From positions 1 through 35,372 of the forward strand of contig NZ_CALIAV010000050.1 of the NCBI RefSeq assembly GCF_938045625.1: 35,372 bases of DNA, read 5' to 3'. The notes under the pieces are model-generated. The model was given only the letters and a program-made list of their open reading frames with translations, was not told the origin of the DNA and searched no databases. Positions 8,552 through 16,279 of this stretch are shown piece after piece. Position 1 is the first letter of the stretch, and every line of letters starts with the position of its first letter. The translations under genes and the position numbers were made by a program. Origin of the DNA: an uncultured Campylobacter sp. (GTDB lineage Bacteria; Campylobacterota; Campylobacteria; Campylobacterales; Campylobacteraceae).

Positions 8552-9395
8552 ATAAAAAAGCTACTTTTGAGTGCCGTGACGATCGGCATTTTGGCTGCTT
8601 TTGCTCAGGCAAATCCGCCTGCTGACTACGGCGAAGCGTTAAAAGCTAAGGCACAAGGCAATTATGCAAGCACGGCGGTGCTTTTTAAATCTGCTTGCTA
8701 CGAGGGCGGCAATGATTCGGCTTGCAAGGAGCTGGGTGAAATCTACGAGAGCGGACGCGGCTCGCAAGTGAATAAAAATACAACCTTGGCCAATGAAGCT
8801 TATAATAAGTGCTACGACCTAGACCCCTCTAGAAGCGACTGCTGCTCGGCAGTAGGTAGGGAGGTAAAGCCTAGAAGGATGCTAAAAGCGCCTGAAAGAC
8901 CAAGGGATAGCGAGGAGATGGTAACTGCCGCAAAAGAGTACCAGGAAGGGTAGCGCCGAGCAGTGTAAAAAGGCTTTTGATTTTTATCAAGAAGACCGCC
9001 ACAGCGAGAAATTTAAAGCATCGTCAAAGGGTTGCGAACTAGGCAGTGGCGTGCTTTGCGAGGAGGCGGGTCTGGCATACGTGAGAGGTCACGGCGTTCA
9101 GCAGGATCAGGGTACTGCCGCCCAGTTTTTCTTAAAAGCTTGTAATGCCAATAACGTATCCGCGTGCGCACGAATAGGCGTCATGGCTAGAGATATGGGT
9201 AATGTCGACGCTGCGGCGGAGATACTAGATCAAGCGTGCTAGACGCTTCCGCGAGCTTGCAGGGATATAGCGATGATATATTAAAACGATTCTTATGACC
9301 GCAAAGACGAAGAAAAAGCGCGCGCTTTATATAAAAAGGCGTGCGACGGTGGAGATAATATCGGCTGCACCGGACTTCAGCAGATGGGCCAGTAA
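8552..9395 (+). pseudogene. Broken Sel1-repeat (Hcp-like) secreted protein gene
   Basis: The remains encode a signal peptide (KKLLLSAVTIGILAAFAQA) followed by Cys-paired Sel1-like repeats such as FKSACYEGGNDSACKELGEIYESG, resembling Helicobacter cysteine-rich proteins. Several lesions are seen: the codon placed after the ribosome site is ATA where ATG is expected; the first frame stops at 8953 and repeat sequence continues in another frame (SAEQCKKAFDFYQED... to ILDQAC); a TAG stops that at 9240-9242; a last repeat fragment (DEEKARALYKKACDGGDNIGC) resumes after further stops and ends at 9395. Flanking genes are intact, so real decay is more likely than poor sequence. A short product from an internal GTG or TTG would lack the signal. 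Confidence 0.8.
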
Positions 9396-9631
9396 GGTCA
9401 TCTAAAGCAAAAGACTGCACAGAGGAATAAATTTGAAGCCGAATTTTATTGGCGCAGTCTTTGATTTCGTCGCGTTTGCGGCGAATTTTGACGGACTTGT
9501 TTTTGTCAAATTTCAGCTTATTTGACGGCGGTAAATTTGACGCCTATAACTTGTTTTTTAAATTTAGCGGCTTAGATTTTGCTTTTTGCTTATTTTTTAG
9601 TAAAATGAGCGCTAAATTTAAAGGAGAAAAT

Positions 9632-9841
9632 ATGCCAAAAGACGCAAACGGTACCGAACTAAACGCCGGAGATAACGTAACTCTAATCAAAGACCTAAAA
9701 GTAAAAGGCGCGGGCGCTACGCTAAAGCGCGGAACCATGGTAAAAAACATTAAGCTCACGGACGACGACAAAGAGATCGAAGGCAAAATCGATAAAATGG
9801 GCGTCATCGTGCTAAAGACGGAGTTTTTAAAGAAGGCTTAA
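9632..9841 (+). CDS. Short PhnA/YjdM-family protein
   Basis: A 69-residue cytoplasmic protein matching the C-terminal domain of the PhnA/YjdM family, with DANGTELNAGDNVTLIKDLKVKGAGATLKRGTMVKNIKLTDD and the ending KMGVIVLKTEFLKKA. The N-terminal zinc-ribbon half of the E. coli protein is absent. The start at 9632 is decided by AAAGGAG eight bases upstream; the same frame is open back to 9449, but that extension is hydrophobic and Phe-rich without family similarity. Despite the historical name there is no phosphonate operon nearby, so a role in phosphonate use should not be assumed. A hairpin at 9858-9889 follows. Confidence 0.88.
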   Translation: MPKDANGTELNAGDNVTLIKDLKVKGAGATLKRGTMVKNIKLTDDDKEIEGKIDKMGVIVLKTEFLKKA

Positions 9842-9857
9842 TCTCGTTTATGTTAAG

Positions 9858-9889
9858 CGCAAATTTGATGCGAGATCGTTAAATTTGCG
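9858..9889 (+). terminator. Inverted repeat after the PhnA-like gene
   Basis: Arms CGCAAATTT (9858-9866) and AAATTTGCG (9881-9889) are perfect, with a 14-base loop. A competing TCTCG/CGAGA pairing (9842-9846 with 9871-9875) overlaps it. No T-run follows, so it is a possible rather than a clear terminator. Confidence 0.4.
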
Positions 9890-9964
9890 TGCCTATGAAA
9901 CTTCGATATACGAGTATTAAAAATCTTAAAATTTGGCCCAAGCTATCCTTAAACCCCAAAAAGC

Positions 9965-9970
9965 TATAAT
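9965..9970 (+). promoter_or_regulatory. -10 box of rnpB
   Basis: A perfect TATAAT lies eight bases before the predicted 5' end of RNase P RNA, the spacing expected for a sigma-70 start. Confidence 0.65.
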
Positions 9971-9977
9971 CGCGCCC

Positions 9978-10300
9978 AAGGTATGGCAAGTGATTGCTTT
10001 TGCGTAGGCAAAAGAGGAAAGTCCGAGCTGCAATAAGACGGAGTTCCATCTAACGGATGGCTGGGGCGACCCAAGGGACAGTGTAACAGAAAGCAAACTG
10101 CCGCTTCGGCGGTAAAGGTGAAACGGCGGGGTAAGAGCCCACCAGCGCGGCGTGCAAGCGCGGCGGCTATATAAACCCAACTCGCAGCAAGAAGGGATGG
10201 TTTTGAGTCTTATGTCAAACCCTTCGCTAGAGCCAAATTGTAAAATTTGGAGTAGATAAATAATCACTCACGACAGAACTCGGCTTATCGCCATGCCTTT
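9978..10300 (+). ncRNA. rnpB: RNase P RNA component
   Basis: This is the catalytic RNA of RNase P, which removes 5' leaders from precursor tRNAs. It contains the universal GAGGAAAGTCCGAGCT segment near 10012-10030 and its P4 partner ACAGAACTCGGCTTA near the 3' end. The terminal P1 helix is visible as GGTATGGC at 9980-9987 pairing with GCCATGCC at about 10290-10297. Internal hairpins such as CCGCTTCGGCGG and CAGCGCGGCGTGCAAGCGCGG, and the conserved AGAGCCCACCAG, are present. The length of about 320 bases suits a bacterial type A RNA. The ends are set by the P1 helix and could shift by a few bases. Confidence 0.95.
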
Positions 10301-10538
10301 TACTACTTTTATTTCATCAAATTTAGATAGCTTAGATTTTTTAAATTCGTGGGTTTGGTTGTGATAAACCGCTATCTTGACGGCATGTTTTGAGAGGTTT
10401 GGGTAAATTTAAGCTGAGGTTTACGGCGAATAGCAGAGTAAAATTTGATCAAATTTGGCGAGGCGGAATCGGGTTTAAATTTGACGGCTACGGACAGGGT
10501 TTAAGTTTGAAACGGCGCAAGGCGCGTTTTATTTGATT
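10301..10538. other. Region between rnpB and the minus-strand orphan gene
   Basis: No gene is supported. AAATTTG/CAAATTT heptamers are dense. Near 10510-10530 a GC-rich hairpin (GGCGC AAG GCGC with a bulge) lies just beyond the stop of the minus-strand gene, but it has no T-run, so I do not call it a terminator. Confidence 0.4.
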
Positions 10539-10955
10539 TTAAATATCCCAAATTTCTAAAATTTGCGGACATAGGGCGCTAATGGCTAGTTTTAATTTGG
10601 ATTTTTGTTCGTCGTTTGGCTCGTTTATGGTTTCAAATTTTCCAAACATCTCGGCGATATCAAGCCAGCCTGTCATATCCAGATCAAATTTAACCAAATT
10701 TGACGCGCAAAGATAACCCGCGTCGTGGTCGTAAAAAGCGACCTTGCCGTCATTTAAGTAGGCTAGCCAAAGATCGCCTGCGCCCGTATCTGCAAAGATA
10801 TAAAACTCGCGCACTATCTCGCTCTCGCCTTCAAAGACAAATTTCGTTTCATTGTTAAATTTGGCTAATTCATGCTCCTTTAGCACTCTAAAGTCGCCCG
10901 CTATCTCCATGCCCAGCTTGTTTCGCAATGCGTCCTTTACGTCTTTTTTTGCCAT
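10539..10955 (-). CDS. Possible SUKH/SMI1-KNR4-like protein
   Basis: A soluble, acidic 138-residue protein. The central part, FYIFADTGAGDLWLAYLNDGKVAFYDHDAG, resembles the SMI1/KNR4 (SUKH) pattern in which a Gly-Asp strand is followed by a V-x-x-x-D-H turn; the C-terminal helix ending in ILEIWDI fits too. SUKH proteins are often immunity proteins for polymorphic toxins, but no toxin gene adjoins it, so that role is only a possibility. It stands alone, convergent with rnpB. The ATG at 10955 is preceded by AAAGGT on the coding strand. The coding call is good; the family call is tentative. Confidence 0.7.
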   Translation of the reverse strand: MAKKDVKDALRNKLGMEIAGDFRVLKEHELAKFNNETKFVFEGESEIVREFYIFADTGAGDLWLAYLNDGKVAFYDHDAGYLCASNLVKFDLDMTGWLDIAEMFGKFETINEPNDEQKSKLKLAISALCPQILEIWDI

Positions 10956-10999
10956 ATTTTTTACCTTTGCGGGATAAAATTTAGAAGGGAATTTGAGAT

Positions 11000-11037
11000 A
11001 AAAAGCGCCGTAAATTTGGGAAATTATTTACGACGCT
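11000..11037 (-). terminator. Intrinsic terminator of the flaG-fliD-fliS operon
   Basis: Read on the minus strand, AGCGTCGTAAAT and ATTTACGGCGCT form a 12-base stem with one U-G wobble around a 10-base loop, followed directly by TTTTTA. The stem overlaps the stop codon of the last small gene. This is one of the clearest terminators in the window. Confidence 0.8.
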
Positions 11038-11246
11038 ATATATTTTTTTACGTTTTTTAGTTTTTCTAGCTCCTTGCCGAGCTCGGTTCTGTTTTTTTGT
11101 ATCAAATTTATCGCTGCACCCAGAAGCTCCTGAGCTTGCAGGGCATCCTCTAGGCTGTCAAATTTACTAGGAGTCTCGCCAGCTAGTGCCGCGATAGCCT
11201 CCGTGTCATTGCTAGCGACGGCTATTTTTAGCTCATCCAGCCACAT
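11028..11246 (-). CDS. Small helical protein, last gene of the fliS operon
   Basis: A 72-residue, mostly helical, Lys/Glu/Leu-rich protein without a recognised domain; the stretch from residue 30 (KFDSLEDALQAQELLGAAINLIQKNRTEL, broken here only as description) reads as a coiled coil. The start at 11246 (MWLDELKIAV) is preferred to the upstream Met because the longer N-terminus would lie entirely inside fliS. It overlaps the fliS end by 14 bases, so coupling is likely. C. jejuni has a small gene in the same place after fliS (Cj0550, from memory). A FliT-like chaperone or flagellar accessory role is plausible from context only. Confidence 0.72.
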   Translation of the reverse strand: MWLDELKIAVASNDTEAIAALAGETPSKFDSLEDALQAQELLGAAINLIQKNRTELGKELEKLKNVKKYIAS

Positions 11247-11625
11247 CGGCTTGCCCCGCGCCAGTCGTCTCTTTCCATGCTTCAAGCAGCTGTTTGGTTA
11301 CACTCACGACCTCGTTTAGGCTCTGCTCGTCGTTGTTTATATTTGCCATTGACAGCAGTTGGATCTGCCTCGTATAAAGGCCGCTCAGATAGTGCGCGAT
11401 GCTACCTTGGTTGTAGTCTAGCGAGTTTAAAAGCTCGATAAAGATGGCATTCGTGCGGTTTATGAAATATACTTTTTTCTCTACGTCGTTATCTTGCATT
11501 GCTTTTCTAGCTCTAAAAATAAATCTCAAAACGCCCTCATAAAGCATCTCGATAAGCTTGGTAGGCGACTCGATGCCGCCTACAGTATTTTGCGAATACG
11601 CCGCGTGTGCAGTGTTGTATTGCAT
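11233..11625 (-). CDS. fliS: Flagellar export chaperone FliS
   Basis: FliS binds the C-terminus of flagellin and prevents its polymerisation in the cytoplasm before export. The 130-residue protein has the family start MQYNTAHAAYSQNTVGGIESPTKLIEMLYEG, followed by the helical bundle with FIFRARKAM, NRTNAIFIELLNSLDYNQG and the YLSGLYTRQIQLLSMAN helix. It lies ten bases after fliD in the same direction, with AAAGGTAAA before its ATG. It overlaps the following small gene by 14 bases. Identification is firm. Confidence 0.95.
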   Translation of the reverse strand: MQYNTAHAAYSQNTVGGIESPTKLIEMLYEGVLRFIFRARKAMQDNDVEKKVYFINRTNAIFIELLNSLDYNQGSIAHYLSGLYTRQIQLLSMANINNDEQSLNEVVSVTKQLLEAWKETTGAGQADVAG

Positions 11626-11635
11626 AAATTTACCT

Positions 11636-13369
11636 TTATTTTTTATTATATTCGGCTTCGATCATCGATTTTAGCGACGAAAATTCGCTATTTAGCTTAC
11701 TGATGATCTTGTCGTATGCCAAAAATCGCTCTTCCATCGTGGCGTATTTTGCATCGAGCGACTTTTGCGTTTTTTCTTTTTCCGAGTCCAGCGACTTTTT
11801 CTCGTCGATCAGGCTTTGGTTATACTTGGTTAAAGAGCCGTCTTTTGAGTTAATCAGTCTATCTACGGCTTTTTTAGCCGATGCAAATATCCCGTTTACG
11901 GTCGTATTTTTCGGCGTTACGGTTGATTCGCTAAAGCCCACGGCGTTTAGCGCCGCTCCAGAACCCTTTATGCTTATCGCCGTACCGTTTGTAGTTTTTA
12001 GCGATATGCCGTCTTCGTTTGCGGTTAGCGTCGCTTGTACGCCCGATATTCCGGCGTCGTTTATGGCTTTTAGCAGCGCTAGCGCGTTTTCTTTTGCCGA
12101 ATTTGACGCAGGCGTAGCGGCTAAATTTATCTTTTTGCCGTTTATCACTAGATCATCGCCACCGATAGTGAGTGCGCCGCTGTCTACCGGTTTTGAGCTA
12201 AGAACTTGAGCCGTGCCGTAGGTAGTGCCGCCGGCAAATATTTTTTGGACGCTTTGCAAATCCTCATCTAGTTTTTTGCCGAGTTTTGAGCTATCTAGCT
12301 CTAGCAGGCCTTCTTTGTTTAGGCTTAGACCGTAGTCGGCTAAATTTGCCGTCTTTGTTACGTTATCTTTCGTGTAGGTCTGATTGCCGAATAAAATTTT
12401 ATTTAGCGTCGATTTTATCGTATTTATCTCGCTTACGCCCTGGAAAGTGCCCGATTTTTTAGTGTCCGAATCATAATCGGTAGCGACTTTTAGGTTGTTT
12501 ACGAGATTATTATACGCCGTTACCATGCTTTGCATGCTTTCTTTTATCGCGCTCGTGTCCTCTTTGACGCTAAAAGTCGTCTTACCAGTATCTTTTAGTT
12601 TTATCGTCATTCCTAAATTTAGATCTTTTACCTCGTTGCCGCTTCGTTTTATCGTAATGCCGTTGTAGACGAACTCGGCGTCTTGTGCCGTTGAGATTTT
12701 GTTGTTTGCGATATTTGCGCTATCCCAGCCTAATTTTTGCAAAACGTCGTCCGCGCCGGTTAGGGCCGTGCCGTCACTATCGACATTTGTTATCTCTACT
12801 TTATTTTCTGCGCCGGTTTCTTTGGACTGCAATATAAGCTGATACGGATCTTCGCCGCCCACTTTCATCGCTTTTGCCGAAACGGCGCCGTTTGTGACCT
12901 CGTTGATCTTATCGGCTAGCTCTTCTAGTGTAGTGGAGTTTTTAACCTCGATTTTATAGGTTTGGTCTCCGACTTTTATACCAAAGGTTCCATTTTTGCC
13001 GATAAACGAGCTTGAGGTGCCAAATTTGGTACTTTGATAAACGTCTTTTTTAGCTAGTTGTTTAACGTCTATTTCTATATCTTGTACTGCGACGCCCGCA
13101 CTCACGCTTATATCTGCGCTTTTACCGTCCGAGCTAGTGGTTCTTTTTTGATATGAGCTATCGTCTGCTAGGGCTGAAACCGAGGAACGAAAGGTGCCGA
13201 TCAGTGTTTTTAGAGCGGTCAGATCTTTTTGCTTTGTCGCATTTGCCGTGATTTTAGCAGTTACGGGTTTTATCTGACCCGCTTCGTCGGCGGCTTTTAG
13301 TTTATCTATAACGTCTTGAGTTAGAACTTGGCTTCCAAAGCCTAGTGAAGAAACTTTACCTAGCGCCAT
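11636..13369 (-). CDS. fliD: Flagellar filament cap protein FliD (HAP2)
   Basis: FliD caps the filament tip and guides flagellin assembly; it is exported by the flagellar type III system and has no Sec signal. The 577-residue protein begins MALGKVSSLGFGSQVLTQDVIDKLKAADE, typical of FliD, with the helical N-terminal region, a beta-rich middle (residues about 90-440) and a C-terminal coiled coil (SLTKYNQSLIDEKKSLDSEKEKTQKSL) ending in the FLAYDKIISKLNSEF helix. The ATG at 13369 is chosen because AAGGAG lies ten bases upstream and the family N-terminus starts there; it is one base beyond the flaG stop. It is surrounded by flaG and fliS in the conserved Campylobacter order. Confidence 0.96.
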   Translation of the reverse strand: MALGKVSSLGFGSQVLTQDVIDKLKAADEAGQIKPVTAKITANATKQKDLTALKTLIGTFRSSVSALADDSSYQKRTTSSDGKSADISVSAGVAVQDIEIDVKQLAKKDVYQSTKFGTSSSFIGKNGTFGIKVGDQTYKIEVKNSTTLEELADKINEVTNGAVSAKAMKVGGEDPYQLILQSKETGAENKVEITNVDSDGTALTGADDVLQKLGWDSANIANNKISTAQDAEFVYNGITIKRSGNEVKDLNLGMTIKLKDTGKTTFSVKEDTSAIKESMQSMVTAYNNLVNNLKVATDYDSDTKKSGTFQGVSEINTIKSTLNKILFGNQTYTKDNVTKTANLADYGLSLNKEGLLELDSSKLGKKLDEDLQSVQKIFAGGTTYGTAQVLSSKPVDSGALTIGGDDLVINGKKINLAATPASNSAKENALALLKAINDAGISGVQATLTANEDGISLKTTNGTAISIKGSGAALNAVGFSESTVTPKNTTVNGIFASAKKAVDRLINSKDGSLTKYNQSLIDEKKSLDSEKEKTQKSLDAKYATMEERFLAYDKIISKLNSEFSSLKSMIEAEYNKK

Positions 13370-13370
13370 T

Positions 13371-13742
13371 TTAGCTCTCCTTGTCAAATAATACGCCGAC
13401 GGCTTCTTTAAAATACTCGCTTAGCTTCATTGCCTGTTCGGTCGGGATTTTGCGAATAACTTCGCCCGTTTTCATCTCCATTACGTTTACGTACATCGCG
13501 CCTATTTTATCGTTATAGCCAAAGCGTATGCTAGTGCCTAGATCTTCCATTTGTTTATTTAGCTTTTCGGTGGCTTCTTTTACTTCTTTACTTAGCGTTT
13601 CGTTGTTTTGCTCGGTTAGATTGCGTGTCGTATCTTGCTGGATCTGCGTCCTTTCGACCTCTCTGGTTTGCGTAGAGCTTTGTGCGTGCGAGCTTGTAGC
13701 TACGTTTGCCATCGGCTGGCTTGCTACTTTGAAAATTTCCAT
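13371..13742 (-). CDS. flaG: FlaG-family flagellar protein
   Basis: FlaG proteins influence filament length in Campylobacter and other polar flagellates. The 123-residue protein has a Gln/Thr/Ser-rich variable N-terminus and the conserved C-terminal domain: LGTSIRFGYNDKIGAMYVNVMEMKTGEVIRKIP followed by the helix AMKLSEYFKEAVGVLFD. AAAGGAG sits seven bases before the ATG. It is the first gene of the minus-strand operon flaG-fliD-fliS-small gene and has a strong sigma-28 promoter 30 bases upstream. Confidence 0.94.
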   Translation of the reverse strand: MEIFKVASQPMANVATSSHAQSSTQTREVERTQIQQDTTRNLTEQNNETLSKEVKEATEKLNKQMEDLGTSIRFGYNDKIGAMYVNVMEMKTGEVIRKIPTEQAMKLSEYFKEAVGVLFDKES

Positions 13743-13772
13743 ATTTTCTCCTTTAAATATTTGCTAGCTTCT

Positions 13773-13799
13773 ATATCGTCAAATTTGTAAATTTTTTTA
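13773..13799 (-). promoter_or_regulatory. Sigma-28 (FliA) promoter of flaG-fliD-fliS
   Basis: On the minus strand the sequence reads TAAA (13799-13796), then 15 bases, then GACGATAT (13780-13773). The FliA consensus is TAAA-N15-GCCGATAA, so spacing is exact and most bases agree. It lies 30 bases before the flaG ATG, fitting late-class expression of filament cap and chaperone genes. Confidence 0.75.
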
Positions 13800-13890
13800 G
13801 CCCAGTTCGGGAAAATTTTTGCTTAATTTAAATTTTCGCATAAATTTGTTAAAATCCAGCCTAAATTAAGGCGAGAAAAAAGGAGAATTC

Positions 13891-14277
13891 GTGAAAATTT
13901 CGTTCGAATGCGACTGTATTTTGCTAGGAGAGTCGCTAAGGCTATTTTTGAGGGATTTTATCTCGCCTAGAAAAGATTGCGACTTTATCGTGGCGGACAA
14001 AAAGATAGAGGCCAAAAAGCCCGTTTTCGTGATCACCGAGCATTCGCCGCATCTAAAAATCCCTTTTAGCAAAGAGGCCCTTGTCTCCGCGCTTGAGGAG
14101 TTTTACTCGGCGATTCAGTTTTCAGAGCCCATTGCGCCTTCTCGCACGAACGCACCAGCATTTGTTATAAAAGAAGAAGCCGCACCGCAAAATGGCTCAA
14201 ATTTGGAGCTTGAAGTTTCAAATTTAATAGATAAATTTAAAGAAGAGCTACTCGCGCTTTTAAGGAAAACTCGTTGA
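13891..14277 (+). CDS. Conserved small protein of unknown function upstream of rsmD
   Basis: I do not recognise the family. It is 128 residues, cytoplasmic, starting at GTG 13891 with AAAGGAGA about eight bases upstream. The first half is beta/alpha (MKISFECDCILLGESLRLFLRDFISPR...; KKPVFVITEHSPHLKIPFSKEALVSALEEFY), which is reminiscent of a receiver-like alternation but lacks a clear phosphoryl Asp set. A variable Ala/Pro-rich linker follows (about 85-105), then a C-terminal helix rich in Leu and Lys. Its last codons overlap the TTG start of rsmD, so they are coupled. A gene in the equivalent place exists in C. jejuni (from memory). Confidence 0.8.
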   Translation: MKISFECDCILLGESLRLFLRDFISPRKDCDFIVADKKIEAKKPVFVITEHSPHLKIPFSKEALVSALEEFYSAIQFSEPIAPSRTNAPAFVIKEEAAPQNGSNLELEVSNLIDKFKEELLALLRKTR

Positions 14278-14840
14278 AAAATCTCTACGCCACGATTTCA
14301 AGCGGTAAATTTAAAGGTAAAAAGCTGCTTTTGCCCTCGCTTCAAACTACAAGAAGCACCAAAAGCATCGTCAAAGGTTCGTTTTTCGACTCGTTTCGTT
14401 ACGAGCTAGCAGGTAAAATTTTTGTTGAGGCTTTCGGCGGTAGCGCGCTGATGGCTGCAGAAGCGCTAAGTAATGGCGCTGCAAAGGCCTACGCGGTAGA
14501 AATCGACAAAAACGCCTATAAAATCGCGCTAAAAAACGCTAAACTTATCGGTGATGAGCTGGAAATCGTAAACGGCGATACTTTTAACACTACTCCCGCC
14601 ATCGTCGCGAGGCAAAATTTGCCCGTTGTCTTGTATCTTGATCCGCCTTTTGATATCAGAGACGGCTTTGCGGACGTTTATGAAAAGTGCGTAAATTTGG
14701 CGAGAAATTTGCCAAAAGATAAAATTTATCTAATCACTTTTGAGCACGCCAGCCATCTAAATTTACCTGAAAACATCGGCGCCTTTTCGCTTTTAAAATC
14801 TAAAAAATTCGGAAACACCTCGCTTAGCTACTATTCTTAG
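14274..14840 (+). CDS. rsmD: 16S rRNA (guanine966-N2)-methyltransferase RsmD
   Basis: RsmD methylates G966 of 16S rRNA using S-adenosylmethionine. The 188-residue protein begins with the family pattern SGKFKGKKLLLPSLQTTRSTKSIVKGSFFDS, has the SAM-binding EAFGGSALMAAEALSNGA loop with the following AVEID acidic strand, and the catalytic DPPF motif at residues 123-126. The start is a TTG at 14274 that overlaps the preceding stop, with AAGGA upstream; no better ATG gives the family N-terminus. It precedes the flgI promoter but is not itself flagellar. Confidence 0.92.
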   Translation: MKNLYATISSGKFKGKKLLLPSLQTTRSTKSIVKGSFFDSFRYELAGKIFVEAFGGSALMAAEALSNGAAKAYAVEIDKNAYKIALKNAKLIGDELEIVNGDTFNTTPAIVARQNLPVVLYLDPPFDIRDGFADVYEKCVNLARNLPKDKIYLITFEHASHLNLPENIGAFSLLKSKKFGNTSLSYYS

Positions 14841-14855
14841 ATTCTTGCGTCAAAT

Positions 14856-14875
14856 TTGGAATGCTAATTGCTTTT
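14856..14875 (+). promoter_or_regulatory. Sigma-54 (RpoN) promoter of flgI
   Basis: TTGGAATGCTAATTGCTTTT places GG at 14858-14859 and GC at 14870-14871 with exactly ten bases between, matching the -24/-12 signature. It lies about 35 bases before the flgI ATG, as expected for basal-body and rod genes controlled by FlgSR and RpoN in Campylobacter. Confidence 0.8.
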
Positions 14876-14906
14876 AGTCCTTGAAAATACAAATTTAAGG
14901 ACGAAA

Positions 14907-15968
14907 ATGAAACTAGCGGCATGCTTGCTAAGCCTTGCTATATCGGCTTTTGCAGCGCAGATAAAAGACATCGCAAACGTTGTTGGCGTGAGGGAAAATC
15001 AGCTGATCGGATACGGTCTGGTCGTCGGCCTAAATGGCTCTGGCGACGGTAGTAGCTCGGAGTTTACGATCCAGTCTCTTTCAAATATGCTTCAAAGCGT
15101 GAACGTAAAAATAAAGCCCGACGACATCAAATCTAAAAACACCGCCGCGGTAATGGTTATCGCAAAGCTACCGCCGTTTGCTAGGCAGGGTGATAAGCTT
15201 GATGTCGTGATCTCATCTATCGGCGACGCAAAGAGCCTTCAGGGCGGAACGCTTTTGATGACTCCGCTTAAGGGTGTGGACGGCGACATTTACGCTCTAG
15301 CACAGGGCTCGCTAACCATAGGCGGTAAAACCGCGTCTCGCGGAGGCGGAAGTAAGGGCGGCAACCACGTAACCGCGGGCACGATCCCAAGCGGCGCTAT
15401 CGTGGAGCGCGAAATAGCTTACGATATCTATAATCAAGAAGCAATATTTTTAAGCCTTAAAGAGTCGAATTTTGATACCGCTTCAAGCATCCAAAGAGCC
15501 GTAAATTTAAACGTAGGCGGCGATAGCGCGGTGGCCGTGGACTCTCGAACGATCAGGATCGCTAAGCCAAACGGCGCAAATATGGTCGATTTCGTAGCTA
15601 GGGTGTTAAATTTGGATGTGGATTATAAAGCGCTAGATAAGATCGTAATCGACGAGCGCACGGGCACGATAGTAAGTGGTATAAATATCACCGTTGATCC
15701 AGTCGTCATCACGCACGGCGACATCACGATAAAGATAGAGCCTAGCTCGTATGACGATATGGCGGCAAATCAGCAAACAATCGATCTGCAAGACGGCGCA
15801 GCGGTAGATCCGCTAACTAATATGCTAAAAATCAGCGGCGAAAAAACAACCGTAGCTAGCGTCGCAAGGGCACTAAGTAAGATGGGCGCGACGCCTAGCG
15901 ATATCATCGCGATAATGGAAAATCTAAAACGCGTCGGCGCTATACATGTAAATTTGGAGATAATATAA
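14907..15968 (+). CDS. flgI: Flagellar P-ring protein FlgI
   Basis: FlgI forms the periplasmic P-ring around the flagellar rod. The 353-residue protein starts with a Sec signal peptide (MKLAACLLSLAISAFA, cleavage before AQIKD) and contains the family blocks ENQLIGYGLVVGLNGSGDGS, FARQGDKLDVVISSIGDAKSL and GTLLMTPLKGVDGDIYALAQG, ending with the typical ALSKMGATPSDIIAIMENLKRVGAIH. The ATG at 14907 is chosen over in-frame codons from 14868 because the shorter protein begins with the signal and AAGGA precedes it. The stop TAA shares one base with the next ATG. Transcription is from the sigma-54 promoter just upstream. Confidence 0.97.
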   Translation: MKLAACLLSLAISAFAAQIKDIANVVGVRENQLIGYGLVVGLNGSGDGSSSEFTIQSLSNMLQSVNVKIKPDDIKSKNTAAVMVIAKLPPFARQGDKLDVVISSIGDAKSLQGGTLLMTPLKGVDGDIYALAQGSLTIGGKTASRGGGSKGGNHVTAGTIPSGAIVEREIAYDIYNQEAIFLSLKESNFDTASSIQRAVNLNVGGDSAVAVDSRTIRIAKPNGANMVDFVARVLNLDVDYKALDKIVIDERTGTIVSGINITVDPVVITHGDITIKIEPSSYDDMAANQQTIDLQDGAAVDPLTNMLKISGEKTTVASVARALSKMGATPSDIIAIMENLKRVGAIHVNLEII

Positions 15969-16279
15969 TGTTAAACATAGACAGTTCGGCGGCTTTAAGC
16001 TCCTACAATAAATTTGCCACTAGCTCAATCGAAAATAGGCGTGTAGATAAGCCTCAGAGCGAGCAAGATGCGCTTTTAAAAGAGCAAACCGACGCTTTTG
16101 AGGCGTTTTTAGTTAAAAGCGTGCTGGATATCGCGCTAAAAGATGAAAATCCGCTATTTGGCAAAGATGCCGGAGACGAGATCTACCACTCGATGTATAA
16201 CGACACGATGAGCAAGGCTCTGAGCGGAAATTTAGGCTTTAGCGAACTTTTATTCAATTATTTGAAAGAAAGGGCTTAA
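15968..16279 (+). CDS. flgJ: Rod-binding protein, FlgJ N-terminal domain only
   Basis: The 103-residue protein matches the rod-binding (FlgJ N-terminal) domain: EQTDAFEAFLVKSVLDIALKDENPLFGKDAGDEIYHSMYNDTMSKALSG. It lacks the muramidase domain found in enterobacterial FlgJ, which is usual in epsilonproteobacteria. It helps assemble the rod in the periplasm. The ATG overlaps the flgI stop by one base, so it is coupled to flgI. The next promoter, for flgM, overlaps its last codons. Some annotations call it simply a rod-binding protein. Confidence 0.9.
   Translation: MLNIDSSAALSSYNKFATSSIENRRVDKPQSEQDALLKEQTDAFEAFLVKSVLDIALKDENPLFGKDAGDEIYHSMYNDTMSKALSGNLGFSELLFNYLKERA

Noticed and set aside
9187..9420. 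Minus-strand 77-residue frame over the Sel1 pseudogene
   Set aside because: The plus-strand repeats are clearly Sel1-derived, so the reverse frame is incidental.
9449..9631. N-terminal extension of the PhnA-like protein
   Set aside because: The frame is open, but AAAGGAG eight bases before 9632 and the family N-terminus fix the shorter start.
11703..12209. 168-residue plus-strand frame opposite fliD
   Set aside because: It is antisense to a firm fliD, Ser/Phe/Ala-rich by codon mirror effect, and has no ribosome site.
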